64,000 nt of DNA from Myxocyprinus asiaticus (GCF_019703515.2 NC_059346.1:51730001-51794000), one strand, 5' to 3'; shown: positions 1 through 12,789, counted from the stretch's first letter. Made by a program: numbers and translations. The notes: generated by a model not told the origin, from the sequence alone.

Positions 1-3000
1 CAACAGTGTGTGTGCTTGTTCTTTTCAGGTGAATGCGTTCGCTTTGTTTTAGAAAAAAAAATCGCTCTTATTGATCAGAACAGAAACTTTTCCTCTCCAT
101 TACTTTACACACTGTGTGCTGCCTGCTTGATGAGCAAGTTAGATACAGATGCATGATTTCATAGATCTCATATATGATAGACATTTCAAAAAGTGGAAAA
201 TGTATATATAGTATCTTAATTACTGTTACTCTTGACAAGCTCAGATTTCTGAGATGCGCACAATCAACGGAGACTGCAACCATCTTGCAATCTGATTTAA
301 ACTTGAGATCACACAGTGCACATTTTCATACATAAAGTTTACACTTTAGTTCTACTGGCTTCACAGACTCATAACTGCAGTGTAATTTTAGATATGTTTG
401 TTTAAAATATTGCTCTATGCCTGTACTCATTGGATAATAAGTCTAACGAATATTTTTTTCTTTCTTCTATTATTCGGTAGAATTTATTATTCGTTTTGAA
501 GTAATTGTCCTTGCCTTTCCGAATTAGGTTTTTGGCCCCTGGCATTACTTTTAAATTTCCCAGTTTGGAACATAGAGGTATAGTATAAATTTTATAACAG
601 TTAATACATTTATACATAATTCATTTCAATGTTTAATTTTAAGGAGATTTCTTTTTACTTGTGTAGTAAACAGTTTTGGTACTTTGGGTTGCCAATTGAT
701 GTCCAATATAAAACCTGGGTCCAGAAGCAAAACCAGCTGAAAACCACTGATAGTGATTATTTAAGCAAGGGTGTAACTGAATCACTTTTCTTTCAATTAA
801 ATCAGTCTTCCAGTTGATCGCTGATGCGTTCCCGTACATTCTATTTATTGTGTAAATGATAACACATGGCACTCTTGCAAGTGCATAATCCAACTAATCA
901 AATTTAGCTGTTTCCCTGTGGAAATGCACACGTTGTCACATATGCAATTCATTACACGGGTGTGGAAAACAATCAAAGCATGTCAGCTGCTGGATGATTT
1001 GTGGCCTGTGAAATGAAGATTCAATTGGGTTAATATAGCAATTGGAGTACATATAGTAAATGCCCGTTCATGTGAAGAACCACATCAATCTTTGTTGCTA
1101 ACAAATGTAGCTTAATGGGGCCATATCATGAGGAATAATTTTTTCATTTTCAATTTTAAGATAAAGTGGTTCAGTGTACTATGAAAATATACTGTAGCTC
1201 AAAATTTTCTTGGCAGTCCAAAAAGACCATTTGTTGTAACTAAGCTGCAAAAATGACTCATTCAGAACTTCCTGATATCACACAAACAAATACATATAAA
1301 ACACACGATTGGCCATATGTCAGCGTCACCTGTTCAGTGTTCAGAAACTTGCTCCACCTGTGAGGTAATAAGGAGGAAGTAGGATAGATACTATTATTCC
1401 TAACACTATACCACACCACTACAACATTTGCATCATATATGAACTCTCTGTGTCTTTAATTCCTTCATGAAGGGATTCAGTTGTTTACTTTCATTTGGAA
1501 CAACTTTTCGAATAATGTACCCTTCACTCAGTGTCCTTTAAGGGTGCAAAATTCGCCCAAAGTATTTGGCTGGTCATGTGATCTCAACATTTAAAATGAA
1601 ACATAATTCTTCATCTCAAGCAAGTGTAAATCATTTAAAACATATTTTGAAAACGTCATTTTCTTAATTTCTAAATGAATTTATTTAGGGGCAACATTTT
1701 AGTAATGAAAAAATTACTTCACTTTTAGTTAACTTTTAAACAAATAAAAAAATATATGATTTGACCCCCTTTAAAGAAAAGAGATACGTATCTAAACTCT
1801 AGAGGTTATGTAACAATGCCGAAGAGTGGTTCTTTACAGTCATGGACTGTTTGTTACACTGATCTTGATGTGTTTTATTGACTTGGTCTGTTTCCATTAG
1901 AAAATCCACTGTGAGGTTCACTTAGCTCTATTGATCGTGAAGGGCTCAAGGTATCAGGATTCAGTGGCAATCCAAGACCCTTCTGTGGTAGGTGGTGAGA
2001 ACTGGGAAGAGATTTTGAGGTTAGTACAGCTTTTCAAAGCATGTATCTTAAGGTTAATTCCCTTGAGACTTGTAATGGAGAAAAACAGTGTGTACAAATT
2101 TCAATCTTTACAACAATTTTACCAATTAAATGCTTCTAGTCTTTACAATATTGTTTTTATGCTTAAAATAACCATAAAACAAAAACAGGTCTTTATGAAA
2201 ATTCATAATTGGCATGTTTCCTCCATAATTTGCTTGGCTGTCCCCATCAAAATGTGTTGTTTTCTTTGCTTTCAACTCTCCTTTTTCCCCAGACTGCCAG
2301 CAGTATCGATCTATTAGAGTGTATCCTTTGTACCGTAAAATGAAGCCTGTTAGGGTTGTGCAGGCAATTCTCTCCGTTTGTAAGAGAAAGAAAATGGGGG
2401 GAAAGTCTTCTTGACTGACTTGACTTGGCTAAAAAGTGCACTGAATGTAACACAAGATTATAAAAGTAATTATTTTAACTATTCCTCAGTTATTTCAGCC
2501 AGTTCGAAGGATTTGCAAGTATAAGTTATGCAGACAAATATTATAGTAACAATGATATTATCATGTTTTTGGACTTGATACAATGGTAATACTGTGCTTT
2601 TTTCTGGACACTTGAGTAAATGCACACCTTAAATTAAGAGGTGCAAGTTATGGCATAAATATTTAAAGGAAAAAATATGCTGGTCAATAAATAAGCTTGC
2701 ATTTTGAGTTGTGAAGTTAGAATTTTTCCTGTATATTTTTTTTCTGGACATGAACCATGCTGTTACCATAGCTGAAGGTCAGAGTCATCCAGGAGCTCAC
2801 TTTTACCCTGTACTTAATGTTCCTCATGCACAATAGTTCACCTCTTGGCACATTGAAACAACAAAGTAAGTCAAATGGTGATAGCATTTGTGATAGGTCA
2901 CAGCTTTAGGTAATTTTTATGCTGGCGCTGAAATAGAATAAATAGATTACATCAACAACACCAAGCTATTTCACTGAATGTCAGGCAGCACTTAAGTAAC

Positions 3001-3759
3001 CCACCAATGGTCCTCACCCTCAACCAAGACATTATAGGAAAAATAATGACAATGGTCAGAGGCTTTCCTTCTGCATACACAAGGAAAGTCTCTCATAAAT
3101 AAATATATTTTCCCAAGAAAATAAACTGATCTATTTCCTCTAGTAAAAGATACAGTAATAAATGATTGTAGATTTGACTTAAGTTTAAGCTATGCAATTC
3201 TGTAGATTTTTAAAGAATGTCTTATGATGTAAATTATCTGTCAATACAGCCCAGTTTGTGAATGATTCAAGGCAAGTCAGTATTGTTTGTATAGTGCTCA
3301 TTGCATATTGTTTCAAAGCAGCTTTACAGAAAATAGAAAAACCTTGGGAGGAGTCAGATGTTACCAGATTTATTAGTCAAGTATACAAATCTTACAAACT
3401 CAATGGATTTACTGCATACCATAATCCAGTTGTTCTCAATCTTGATTCATCTTTAAGTTCCAAGAAAAGAGAATACCAAGAGTCAACATAAAGTTGCATG
3501 GTACACTGTACTTACACATTCATATCTTTATGAAATGAAATGAAATTATAACACAACTGAGATAATTTTTTAAAATGTATTATTTATTTTGCTTCTGAAA
3601 GGTCCTTGTAATTGATGTCAGCTGGTCAAAAATACAAGAAAACAGATATGCTGATACAGATGAAAATATAAGTCGTCATTAACTAGCAAATAATTCTAGA
3701 GCACAACCACAAGTTTAAGTAGCCTATTTAAAGTATTTTGCCTAAACAAAGTACTGTAT
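1..3759. other. AT-rich DNA without a recognisable gene
   Basis: Both strands hold only short open frames with no recognisable domain. A short stretch near 3300-3335 (containing CAAAGCAGCTTTACAGA) resembles a motif common in fish interspersed repeats, but its element cannot be delimited. Otherwise I see nothing here. Confidence 0.6.
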
Positions 3760-4090
3760 GTTATGCACACAGTTTAAATATTCTTTTCACCATAACTTTA
3801 TTGGCTAACAAACAGGATTACCGGTACTCTCAGAAGGCTTTTACATGAAACTCCTTGCCTTCCCACAAAATTATGTTTCGTCAAACTGACTAAATATCAA
3901 GTAAAATCTGTTTGTTTGTATGTGAAAGCACACAGAGTTACACATAGGCTAAGTTATAAACAGTTGTCACATTTTTTTTTTCATGGAACATAAACAGAAT
4001 ATTAAAAACGGTTACATGTGATTACTTAAAGCAGATGTTCCCAATTAAAACAAGCCCAAATACAACATAACACAATTAGTAGATCTTTAG
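3760..4090. repeat. Interspersed repeat family 1, copy 1
   Basis: This stretch aligns by eye with 29465-29860. Shared anchors in the same order include CACAGTTTAAATATTCTTTT, AAATTATGTTTCGTCA-like, GTTACACATAGGC-like and GGTTACATGTGATTACT. The copies are clearly diverged. No coding potential and no clear termini are visible, so the class is unknown. Confidence 0.55.
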
Positions 4091-4597
4091 ATAATCACCA
4101 CTGAGTCACATAGCATGCTAAGTGGCTAAAGGGAAGTCAGTTACTCCTGGATCCTAATGCCTTACCTCTGTAGACTATCAGTACAGAGCTGTGACTTTTC
4201 TGTATTCTTTTTCTAGCAACAACATGATTTTGACCAGGTAAGTCTTATTCAGGTACAACTTATTGTCCAGAAAACCGTACAAGCTTTGATTGTGTCATTT
4301 GATTGCAGTATTTTGGCTAATTGCTTGATCTTCTCTGTTCCCTCTATTTTCTTTTTGTTGTTAACTGCTTCATCATGCTTTAGACAACATATGCAGGAAA
4401 TCAGCATGTTAGTTCTGAATTTTTTTCCATCCAAATTCAGACCCGATGTGCCACATTCTGGACAAGCACCTCCATGCAGCAAACGTTCATGCATCCAAAA
4501 AAATTCTCTAAGTCACATTAGTCAGGATTTCCATCTAGCGAGATGCTACCTATGCAAAGAAGTATGTAAGAGAACGCTGTTTTACTCTTAAGTACTG

Positions 4598-4700
4598 TTA
4601 GGGAAACAACTTTGAAACTGTAGCTTCCCATGCTGCAACCTACTCATAACATAAAGTAGTTCAGTTAGGACAACTCTCGGAGTAGTTTATAAAAGATTTT
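4598..4700. repeat. Fragment of a hAT-like short element
   Basis: It contains ACTTTGAAACTGTAGCTTC, which recurs at 15568-15586, followed in both places by paired GCTAC/GTAGTT-type sequence. This matches a type of short fish element that ends in a CAG-GTTGGG-like terminus. Only one end is visible here. Confidence 0.35.
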
Positions 4701-4760
4701 ATATGATTGTAAATGATATTGAGTAGGTTTGGTCTTGGCAGACTAGATCTGCATTATGCA

Positions 4761-4864
4761 TGCTGCTGCTTGACATTAGTCAATATGCTGCTGCTGTTGG
4801 ACGAGAGAGAGAGATGCTGCTGCTGCTTCTGCTTGACATTAGTCAATATGCTGCTGCTGTTGGA
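4761..4864. repeat. Two-copy tandem repeat with CTG runs
   Basis: The block with GACATTAGTCAATATGCTGC occurs at 4772 and again 63 bases later at 4835. Both copies are bordered by CTG triplets and separated by a GAGA tract. This is a local tandem duplication in CTG-rich sequence. Confidence 0.7.
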
Positions 4865-4869
4865 AAAGT

Positions 4870-5978
4870 GCTGCATCTGAGGTGAGAGACATGCTCCTGC
4901 TACTCAACATTATCACTTAACCCCCCTTTGTAATGCAGATTTAGTCCAGTGGAGCTGGGGAGGAGGAGGCTGAATGCTAACCAAGGTTGCGCTGCTGAAC
5001 TTGAATCGACGTCATTGGTGAGTACCATTTTTATACGTTTTGACAGAAGGGTGTAATTCCCTGATTGGTTTACGTAGAGGCGTGTCGGGAACTGAACCTA
5101 TTGGCCTACGTCATGTAGTTTCCTAACTGAACTTAATAGGACATTTAAACTAGAGTCAGACGTCAGAATAGACAGACATCTTTGACCATTGCCATGCATC
5201 TTGCACCGCTTTTAAAAGACGCTGGATACATTTTCATTCTGCTGAGCTGCATCTTGTTGTTTTGAGTATAAACCATCCTCGACGCATTCATGCACCCATC
5301 TGTGCTATTTTTAATTGTTGGTCTATGTAAACATGAACTAGATGGTCTTTGACCATTCTGATGGGCTTCCGGCAATGTGCAGCAGTTTTAAGAGCGTAAC
5401 AAGTTAAACTTTAAAATACGCATCACGTTCTGCTCCATTCCACTGCTGCCACTGGCTATGATAACCACATCTCGTCCTGTGTGTAAACAGACATGTAAGG
5501 AGGCCCGGAGGAGGTGCTTGAGGGTGCTAAGCAAAAAATAAAAAAAAAATAAAAAAAATATTTTTATTATCAACTTAGTACTGAAGCACTGGTACTTTTG
5601 ACATCACTACAAGATGATAAAAACATTCGAAGCTTTACTGAAAACATTTGGGGCTTAAGCCCCTGTAGCCTACTCCTAGCGCCACCCATGGTAATTACTA
5701 CTCAAAGGTTTTCAAAAATTGGATGTCTGTGCCTGTCATTTCCCATCCATTCAAAAAAGTAATAGTAGTAAAATATAGCTAGTTTGGTCTCAATACACAA
5801 GCGTATGGCTGTAGTTCCAGCTTTTGCCACTGGGAAATTTGCTAGACAGATTTTAGCATGTGTTTGAATACATGTATATACTGTATATATAGGTCAGATA
5901 AAATTTTATATTGGTCAAAATGTATTAGTCTGTTTTTTTTTTTTAGACAGATCCCTTGTCATCCATTTACCTTGCCAG

Positions 5979-5980
<2 letters not shown>
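4870..5980. other. Probable diverged repeats, no gene
   Basis: Parts of this stretch (about 5150-5400 and 5640-5690, ending near AGCGCCACCCATGG) have the feel of degraded interspersed repeats. I could not find paired termini. An A/T-only tract lies at 5536-5567. No gene is supported. Confidence 0.35.

Positions 5981-5981
<1 letters not shown>

Positions 5982-6034
<53 letters not shown>
5982..6034. repeat. (TG)n microsatellite
   Basis: About 26 uninterrupted TG dinucleotides. Open frames across it read runs of Cys-Val or His-Thr and are artefacts of the repeat. Confidence 0.97.
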
Positions 6035-6039
<5 letters not shown>

Positions 6040-6959
6040 CTGGGTTGCATCCATTATTTTATATACTTCCTTTTTATTCAGCCATCTGGTGGACCCCTTG
6101 CAAGCTTGATGAGGCCTTCTAGAACAAGCCAAACAAGACATATGCAAGGCCACTTGATTACTTCTTACAAAGTGAGCCTGTTTATTGCAAATATGATATA
6201 TAGTCTTATTTCCAATAGTCTTATTTCCAGATATATCTGGCTTTCTAGATCGCTAGGGTTTCAGCATAACACCACCAAACCTTCACTGACCTCATCTGGT
6301 TTGATCCAACAGACTTCAAACACATCCATTTTTAATCATGCATACAGATTCGAGTTTTAAACAAAAAGAACATTAATAATGCCCCCCGGCCCACTCCAGC
6401 CGCATGTGAGAGGCAGGAATTACTAACAGTGTGTTTTGAGGGCCAGTTGGAGTCCAGGCCTTCGTGATGTGCAGCTATTGTGAAATAAATTAACACCTGG
6501 TCATCAGCACTGTGAATATAATCCCGATCCCCATGAAAGAGGAGAGAGGTTTACGCTTGTGGAAAGAAATAGCACAACTGGGGGACTGTGTAATTGATGC
6601 ATATTGAAGGGGAGAAAGTGATGCAGTAAAAGAGATGATAACACACTGACAGTGTCAGACACCATTGTATGCCTGTGAAATATAATGTATGAAGATATGA
6701 AAAAACTACTTTTAAAAACAAATACCATGCAACTACTGTACCTGGGGTCATCACCATGACAGACATTGTGGTTAAATTGGAACTGTTATCATGGAAGCAT
6801 GAAAAAATAAATGTTTTCAACATGTTTTCAAGCGTGAACTGAAAGTGTGTTATTTAATGGAGTCTCTTGCAAGCAGAAGAGTTTGGGTCAATTTTGCTTG
6901 CAATTTCTTGAAAAGTATGGGTAAATGGAAGTATTGTCAATTCTAAATGCCAATGTGAA
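6035..6959. other. Non-coding, nothing recognised
   Basis: Short open frames only, with no repeat hallmark or paired termini seen. Confidence 0.5.
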
Positions 6960-7316
6960 TGTAGAAAGTTCGGTTCTTCGGGCAATGGAGGAGTCAGGAG
7001 ACAACTAAGCAGTGCAGGCAAGTCTTTTATTTTCTGCCTTCAGCGTCTTGTATTTTACAGCACTCAATTCATGTAGATTCTTCACAACACTCAATAAGAT
7101 AACATAAACTTTTAATGCACTCAGTACACGTCGACACTGTGCTCTCGGGTCGCTCTTTCTCTCCCCAAACTGATGCGTTGGTGCGGCTTTTCAAGTCTCC
7201 CTCTGCCATCACTATAACAATAGACAGGTGTTTGAGATAATACCAACCCAGGTGATAAGCCTTACCGCTCTTCCTCTCCCGCAGACAGTCACATGACCAT
7301 GTCCCCCATCCCCACA
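6960..7316 (-). mobile_element. Solo LTR of a retrotransposon
   Basis: Read on the minus strand the 357-bp block begins TGTGGGGATGG and ends TTCTACA, the TG...CA form of an LTR. It contains an AATAAA-type signal before its 3' end (plus-strand TTTTATTTTC at 7024-7033). It is flanked by a perfect 5-bp duplication, GTGAA at 6955-6959 and 7317-7321. No second LTR or internal region is present, so this is a solo LTR left by LTR-LTR recombination. The 5-bp duplication is typical of Ty3/Gypsy and retrovirus-type integration; the exact family is not assigned. Confidence 0.8.
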
Positions 7317-7321
7317 GTGAA

Positions 7322-8068
7322 GTTAAAAGCTTTTTCTTGACTAACAAATTTTGACATTAACTTGACAATTTAAACTGATTCATTCTGACCACACCTCATC
7401 TACTCAAAACAAAACTAAAAACTGATAATGATAATAATGGATTAAAACTGTCCTTTATTGCCATTTGAGCTGACATTTTGCAGCTAACTGTCTAGATCAA
7501 CTCATTGGACATAAATGTCTCGTTTGTCTCTTGATATCTGAACCTTCTTCTGCAAAATAAATATTCTTGTAGATAAATTTGTCATCAATTAGGAGTGATA
7601 TATATACATAACTCCTAATAAGTTTTGCCACAGACACATTAACGACACCTTTATCTACTGTACATAGGAAATAATTACACTGGCCCTTATAATTATAACT
7701 GGAGTGATTTCATACATAGACAACATAATGGAAGGACCTTTTCACCTTGTCATCATCACTGTTACCACTGTGTAATTTCATAGAAAAATCAAACAGAATA
7801 GTAATTTTCATCCCGGGGCTCTTAAACAACTGCTACTCATCAGGATATGTCAAGGCCTTGGGGAAAAAAAATTTAAGGATGGAAGAATGGTGCACACATC
7901 ACAGACTCTGGCTATTTACTGGTTGTAAGTGGGTACTGCGTGGCTCCCAGAGCTCAGAAGTTGCATTTTCACTCTAAAATGATTTTTTATCTCCACTGAT
8001 GGTTAGGCTTAAGGTTGGGGTTTGGGTTAGGGGATAGAGTTAAAAAAATATGCATTTCTTTTGCCTGT
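7322..8068. other. Non-coding, nothing recognised
   Basis: No gene. A GGTTAGG/GGGTTTGGG-like stretch at 8002-8035 precedes the next repeat and may belong to it. Confidence 0.5.
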
Positions 8069-8300
8069 ATTACATAATTTACAACTAAAAATACAATTAG
8101 CCTTTGGCTTCACTCTCTGGACATTTCACCTCAAAACTGGAGCTCACACCTGCCAATACATTTCAGCATCGGCCACTGAGGGCAATGATTTGAATTTCGT
8201 TAAGCACTGATCACTTTCAGCAGCAAAACCTTTGACCTACTGTTGATGAATTCACAGTGCGATCAGTCTGCGATTTGCATGGCACAGTGATGTGACCCCA
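8069..8300. repeat. Interspersed repeat family 2, copy 1
   Basis: This is one of four copies in 8 kb. The shared ordered blocks are TAATTTACAACTAAAAATAC, CACTCTCTGGACATTTCACC, CGGCCACTGAGGGCA, TTTCAGCAGCAAAAC, TTTGACCTACTGT and ACAGTGCGATCAGTCTG. There is no open frame across it, and no terminal repeats or target duplication could be fixed. Confidence 0.7.
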
Positions 8301-8743
8301 TTCACAGAAATAAAGGGAGAAGTATACGGCTGGTAATGTGAGCTCAACATGGCAGAACAAAACAGCTATTTCTAGTCTTCATCTGTTGTGAGTCTACATA
8401 ATTTTAAACAAGGTATTATTAATTTATTTAGGGGTAAAACTTTTGTTCCATGGTAAAAATACATAATGCACCGTTGATGTTGAAATTCAAATGATTTTCC
8501 TTATGGGCCAGATTCAGTAGCAAGTATATGAGTTTTGGGTGAGTGGATATGATGTGTCAGTGCTTTTGGTTAAGAACTGTTGATTAAGGATCAAGTAGTT
8601 AATGCTAGTCTAGATAAGCCATTGTGCTCTGCTGAAGCGGTCTAGAATCCCATCCTTGGTGGTTGATGCAGTTGTGTTTATTGCACAATGCTGTCAGACA
8701 ATAGTATGTCTCAAAATATGCTTTCTTCCACCCAATTTCCTGT

Positions 8744-8965
8744 TGCGTGGTGGTACTGTAGTGGTTAAAAATCTTAGCTCTTAACCCAAAGGTTGTAGGT
8801 TCAGACCTTGGAAGCCTTGATTCATGTTTTACCATCATCGTGCCCTTAATCAAGGTGCTTGACACCAGCACCTTCAGTAGGACTGTCCTTGTCATAAGTG
8901 TGTGTTTAACACATTTTGGATTACAAAGTGTCTGATAAATGACAAATAACTGAAATGAACCAAAA
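8744..8965 (+). mobile_element. tRNA-derived SINE
   Basis: The head resembles a tRNA internal promoter: an A-box-like TAGTGGTTAAAAATC and a B box GGTTCAGACC at 8798-8807. The body ends with GATTACAAAGTGTCTGATAAA, which resembles the conserved GGATAAAAGCGTCTGCTAAA tail of fish SINEs. It is not a tRNA gene, because no cloverleaf closes around the boxes and the body continues for about 150 bp. Confidence 0.65.
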
Positions 8966-9216
8966 ACCTGTAAAAACAGTAAAAATAGTGTCAATGGCAG
9001 GCTTTCCAAGTGACAGTCACATGAGCAGAGACGCATGTTCTCAAAATCACCCTGAACACCTGTCTCACAATCATCCAGCATCCTCACGTACAGGCTCATA
9101 GAAGGAATTATTTAGTAATAGGTCGCAAAAGATAAGCATTAGCAATGTATTTGTTTCTGTTGGCCTCTTCTAGATTGATAGAAAGTTATGTGCTGAAGAT
9201 GGGATCACAGAAGATA

Positions 9217-9400
9217 TTTACAACTAAAAATACTACTTGCTTTTGGAGTCACTCTGTGGACATTTCACCCAGAAACTGGAGTTCACACATGCAGGTATGT
9301 TCAACAACACTTCCAGCTTCGGCCACTGGAGGCAGTGATTCAAATTTGAGTAAACACAGCCCAATTTCAGCAGCAAAACTTTTGACCTACTGTTTGCTTT
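9217..9400. repeat. Interspersed repeat family 2, copy 2
   Basis: It shares TTTACAACTAAAAATAC, CACTCTGTGGACATTTCACC, ACACTTCCAGCTTCGGCCAC, TTTCAGCAGCAAAAC and TTTGACCTACTGT with copies at 8069 and 15892, in the same order and orientation. Confidence 0.7.
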
Positions 9401-9689
9401 TCTGCATGTCAGCTAAATTTGTGGATCATTTACAACAGACCCTTTTGTGTGTTGCTTATGTCACAGCTTTATGACAAAAAAAGACCAACAAAGTAAAGTG
9501 TAACACTGAAAAACAAAAACTCATTATTTCTGGGAAGGCTCTTCAAAGGATGTAAAAATATAGTCTTTTTGGCAGTTCGGAAATTGCTCTGGTTTTGTTT
9601 GGATGGACTGTTAAAATATTAAACATTCTTGTACAGTCAGGACATGGAACTGTGTTAAAGCTGGTAAGTTGGAGGAAATGTAAGAGGTG

Positions 9690-9805
9690 CTTGTGCAAAA
9701 CTTGTGTTGTGGGTGGTTGCCAAGGTGTTGCTATGGGGTTGCTAAGGTGTTCTGAGAGTTTTTTAGCATGTTATGTCATTGCTAGGGTGGACTGTGTGGT
9801 TTGTT
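9690..9805. repeat. Degenerate GTTGCTA-type minisatellite
   Basis: Loose tandem reiteration of GGTTGCCAAGGTGTTGCTATG, GGGTTGCTAAGGTGTTCTG and CATTGCTAGGGTGGACTGTG. The units are about 25-30 bp and diverged. Confidence 0.5.
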
Positions 9806-11258
9806 ACTGACCCAAAGTCCAACGTCTCTATGATATTCTGGTATTCTGAATATCTCTGATATTCTCTATATGTGGTTCAGGCCTCCATCAATGTAAATCT
9901 AAGTAATGTTTTTGCCCATTTTATCTGAAAATTAATAGTACACCTCTTCTCAACAAGTCAAATGATTTGAGGTTTCATTCATGTCTGTAGCACAAACAAA
10001 TTACACTCTGAAGTATAATACGTAGGGTTAAGGGGTTTTTAAAACAATAGCTTGAACAATAATAATAGACTTCTCAAGCTACACATATTAATACCTGTGA
10101 ATAACTAAATACTTTAAAATTTAATGGTAGGGATACTGTAAATGGCTGTTGCTGCTTTCAGTGCAGTTCTGTTATTTGTTATTTCAGGTGTCCATGCCGC
10201 AGGCCACTTTTGTTCAGCTTTGATTTTCCATTTTCTCTCTCTGTTGGAATCCATTGGCTTCACCTGAGCATCCATAAAAACATTTACTTTCCCAGAAATA
10301 CCATTGCTGTTGCTGCTCTCCACACACTTAAAGGTTGCTATTGTTAAACACACCCCTGCTGCGCTTTTAGTTGGACCCTTGATTTGTATTTAAAACTGTT
10401 GCCTGAACCACATGCACCCTAGACCATAATATCTGGCATCTCCTCGAGAGAGGTGTTTGTGACATTTTTCTTGTTCTCTCTGGGAATAATTCTCTACGAA
10501 TGAATTACGCCCACTGATAGAGGGATTTGCATGCATCTTGTCTGTGTTGTTTTGGCACCGTATTCACTAAAGGAATAGTGCAAATCAGATAACGGTGCTA
10601 TCACGCCAAAACATTTAGTGCTGAATGCAATTTGCTCAACTTACTGGTCAGTTTTGAGTGTTACAGTTGGTTGTGAAGGATGCAGCAGGCAACCACGATC
10701 TGCCACACTTTACTGGGACAGTATAGCATGCTCAGTCTTAACACTGATCTCCATCATTTGATGAATTACTGTTGCCATGATCACTAGAAAATGTTGTAAT
10801 AAAATGTACTGTACTGTCTGCTTTTCATGGACAGTGATAGTGCAACATTAATTGTGGAAAGCAAATAGCGCTGACCTTTGTGAATAAGGCGCTATGTATA
10901 ATAATCCTCATTTATATAGAAAGAAGTCGTGTTTGCGCCGAAAAGAATGACAATGATTTAATTAAAATAACCTACTCACAGCCAAGTGTTACTTCAGAGC
11001 ATTTAGCAACTGGTTTAACCTACCTGGTCTCATACAAAAACTTTACAATAACCATGTTTTGCAAATGTTAATGCGCCTCGTTGTACATATCACGTTCCTT
11101 GTGAAATGAACACTAGAGGTGCTGAAACAACAATTACTTTTATATCTTTTCACACAACTCATGAGTCTAATGGTAGATTATCAGTTCATAAACTTGAACC
11201 ATATTCCTTACACAATGCTATCTTATGACTTCAAAAGACTTTGACTACAGTGCATGAC
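9806..11258. other. Non-coding, nothing recognised
   Basis: Only short open frames, none with a recognisable domain. I see no paired termini. Confidence 0.5.
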
Positions 11259-11261
11259 TTA

Positions 11262-11791
11262 GGCTACGTCCACATCAATCAGGATATATATGAAGCTGCT
11301 GTTTTCATGCGTTTTCCAAACATTGCTCGTCCACAATGAAATGTCTAAAAATTCTTAAATCCCCTTACTGCACTGAAGCGCAATTTTCTTCATGTTCTGT
11401 CGTTGGATAGCATTTCCGAGTAAACTTTGCATTGCCTTTTAAGGAATGCAATGTGAAGGTTGTACAAAGTAACATTTATCTTTAACAACGCTATCAAAGT
11501 GAATAGCAGACACAACAGCTCCACAACAACATGGGCGCCATCTTGATAATTTTGGGTTGAATGGATCACATGACTGCGTCACATGTCAACAAATACCTCA
11601 TCTTTTTCAGCTATCTCCATTTTCTCTGTCTGCACTACAATGCAAAGATGGCATTCTCAAATGTATCCATTTGAGACAGCGTTTTCAAAAAGCTAAATTT
11701 TTGCTGAAAAAACACCATCTCAGTGTGGATGGTAGACCAAAATGTAGAGAAAAAGATTTTAAAACGAAAGCGTATTAGTGTGGACATGGCC
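11262..11791. mobile_element. Harbinger-like MITE
   Basis: The 530-bp element starts GGCTACGTCCACATCAAT and ends ATTAGTGTGGACATGGCC, which are inverted versions of each other. It is flanked by TTA at 11259-11261 and 11792-11794, the 3-bp TWA duplication typical of PIF/Harbinger transposons. The GTTTTCAAA/TTTTGAAAAC-type subterminal bases are also inverted. It has no transposase, so it is non-autonomous. The superfamily rests on the 3-bp duplication and is inferred. Confidence 0.65.
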
Positions 11792-11860
11792 TTATAATGA
11801 GCTACATTTAGCATTTCATAACCAACTGCATTTATACGGTTGTTTGGGTGCAATAAAATT

Positions 11861-11916
11861 GTGCATTAGGTCAGCTGATAGAGCACTTGTGATGTAAAGG
11901 AAAGGGGTACGAGTCC
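11861..11916 (+). mobile_element. tRNA-like SINE head, interrupted
   Basis: TAGGTCAGCTGATAGAGCAC resembles a tRNA A-box region and GGTACGAGTCC a B box, at tRNA-like spacing. The following TTAA is the entry point of the fold-back element at 11917-12572. No SINE body is found on the far side, so this is only a head fragment. Confidence 0.45.
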
Positions 11917-12572
11917 TTAAAGGAATATTCTAGGTTCAATAGAAGTTCATCTAAATCGACAGCATTTGTGGCATAATTTTGATTACCACAAAAATGTATT
12001 TTGACTCGTTCCTCCTTTTCTTGAAAAAAGCTAAAATCGAAGTTACAGTGGGACACTTACAATGGAAGTGAATGGGGACAATAAAAGTGAACGTGTCCAA
12101 TTTTTGTAGGGTTTAAACACAGAAACGTGATGCTTAGAATTTAATAAAAGCACTTGCATTAATTCTTCTGTTAAAACTTGTGTATTATTTGAGCTGTAAT
12201 GTTGTATAAATCGTCATTTTTACTGTCATTTTAGGGTTTACGGGGTTGTTGACATTATATCGTCATGGTAACGAAGTTGTAAAACTGGCTATATTTTTAC
12301 ACAGAAAAGGTTTATAAGGGATTTTATCATACTAAAATCATGTTTACACATATCCTTTATGTCTTATGGTTATACTTTTGAAAAAGTGAGTATTTTAACA
12401 AAGAAAATGGGTCCCTATCACTTCCATTGTAAGTGCCTCATTGGAACCTCGATTTTTGCTTTTTTAAAGAAAAGGAGGAATGAGTCGAAATAAATTTTTG
12501 TGGTAATCAATATTACACCACAAATGCTGTCGATTGAGCTTAACTTGTATTGAACCCAGAACATTCCTTTAA
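11917..12572. mobile_element. TTAA-flanked fold-back element
   Basis: TTAA occurs at both edges (11917-11920 and 12569-12572), just outside terminal inverted repeats that begin AGGAATATTC and end GAACATTCCT. The inverted arms run about 165 bp each (about 11921-12085 and 12408-12568), with matching blocks such as TTACAATGGAAGTGAATGGG against CACTTCCATTGTAAG. The middle has no coding potential. TTAA duplication is the signature of piggyBac-type transposition, so this is probably a piggyBac-driven non-autonomous element; that class is inferred. Confidence 0.7.
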
Positions 12573-12789
12573 GAGCATGTGAGTAGACATGTGAGCCAAA
12601 ACTTTCATAGAAGCATTACAGAATCACGTGGTTGCTTCAGCAATTGCGTTTTTCATCACACATTTGCTTTTTATGACACTATCAGTGTCTGTTAGGTTTG
12701 GTTTAAGGTTTAGGATAGGAAAGCAGGTTTTGATGATGTAAAACTTGATAGAGTATTAACCAAAAATCTGTTTGGGAGAAAATTAAACT

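Noticed and set aside
1931..2317. 128-codon plus-strand frame
   Set aside because: Composition shifts to low-complexity hydrophobic residues after about 35 codons, no domain is recognisable and splice-like signals are not coherent.
4249..4494. 81-residue minus-strand frame with paired Cys (CPECG, CICC)
   Set aside because: The Cys spacing hints at a zinc-binding fold, but there is no complete domain, no splice context and no neighbour; too weak to call a gene or an element fragment.
5858..6360. Open frames across the TG tract
   Set aside because: Cys-Val and His-Thr runs come from the microsatellite; no domain on either side.
8744..8830. tRNA gene
   Set aside because: Only the internal promoter boxes are tRNA-like. 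There is no acceptor stem pairing, and a SINE body follows. The same applies at 11861-11916, 31313-31385 and 32230-32304.
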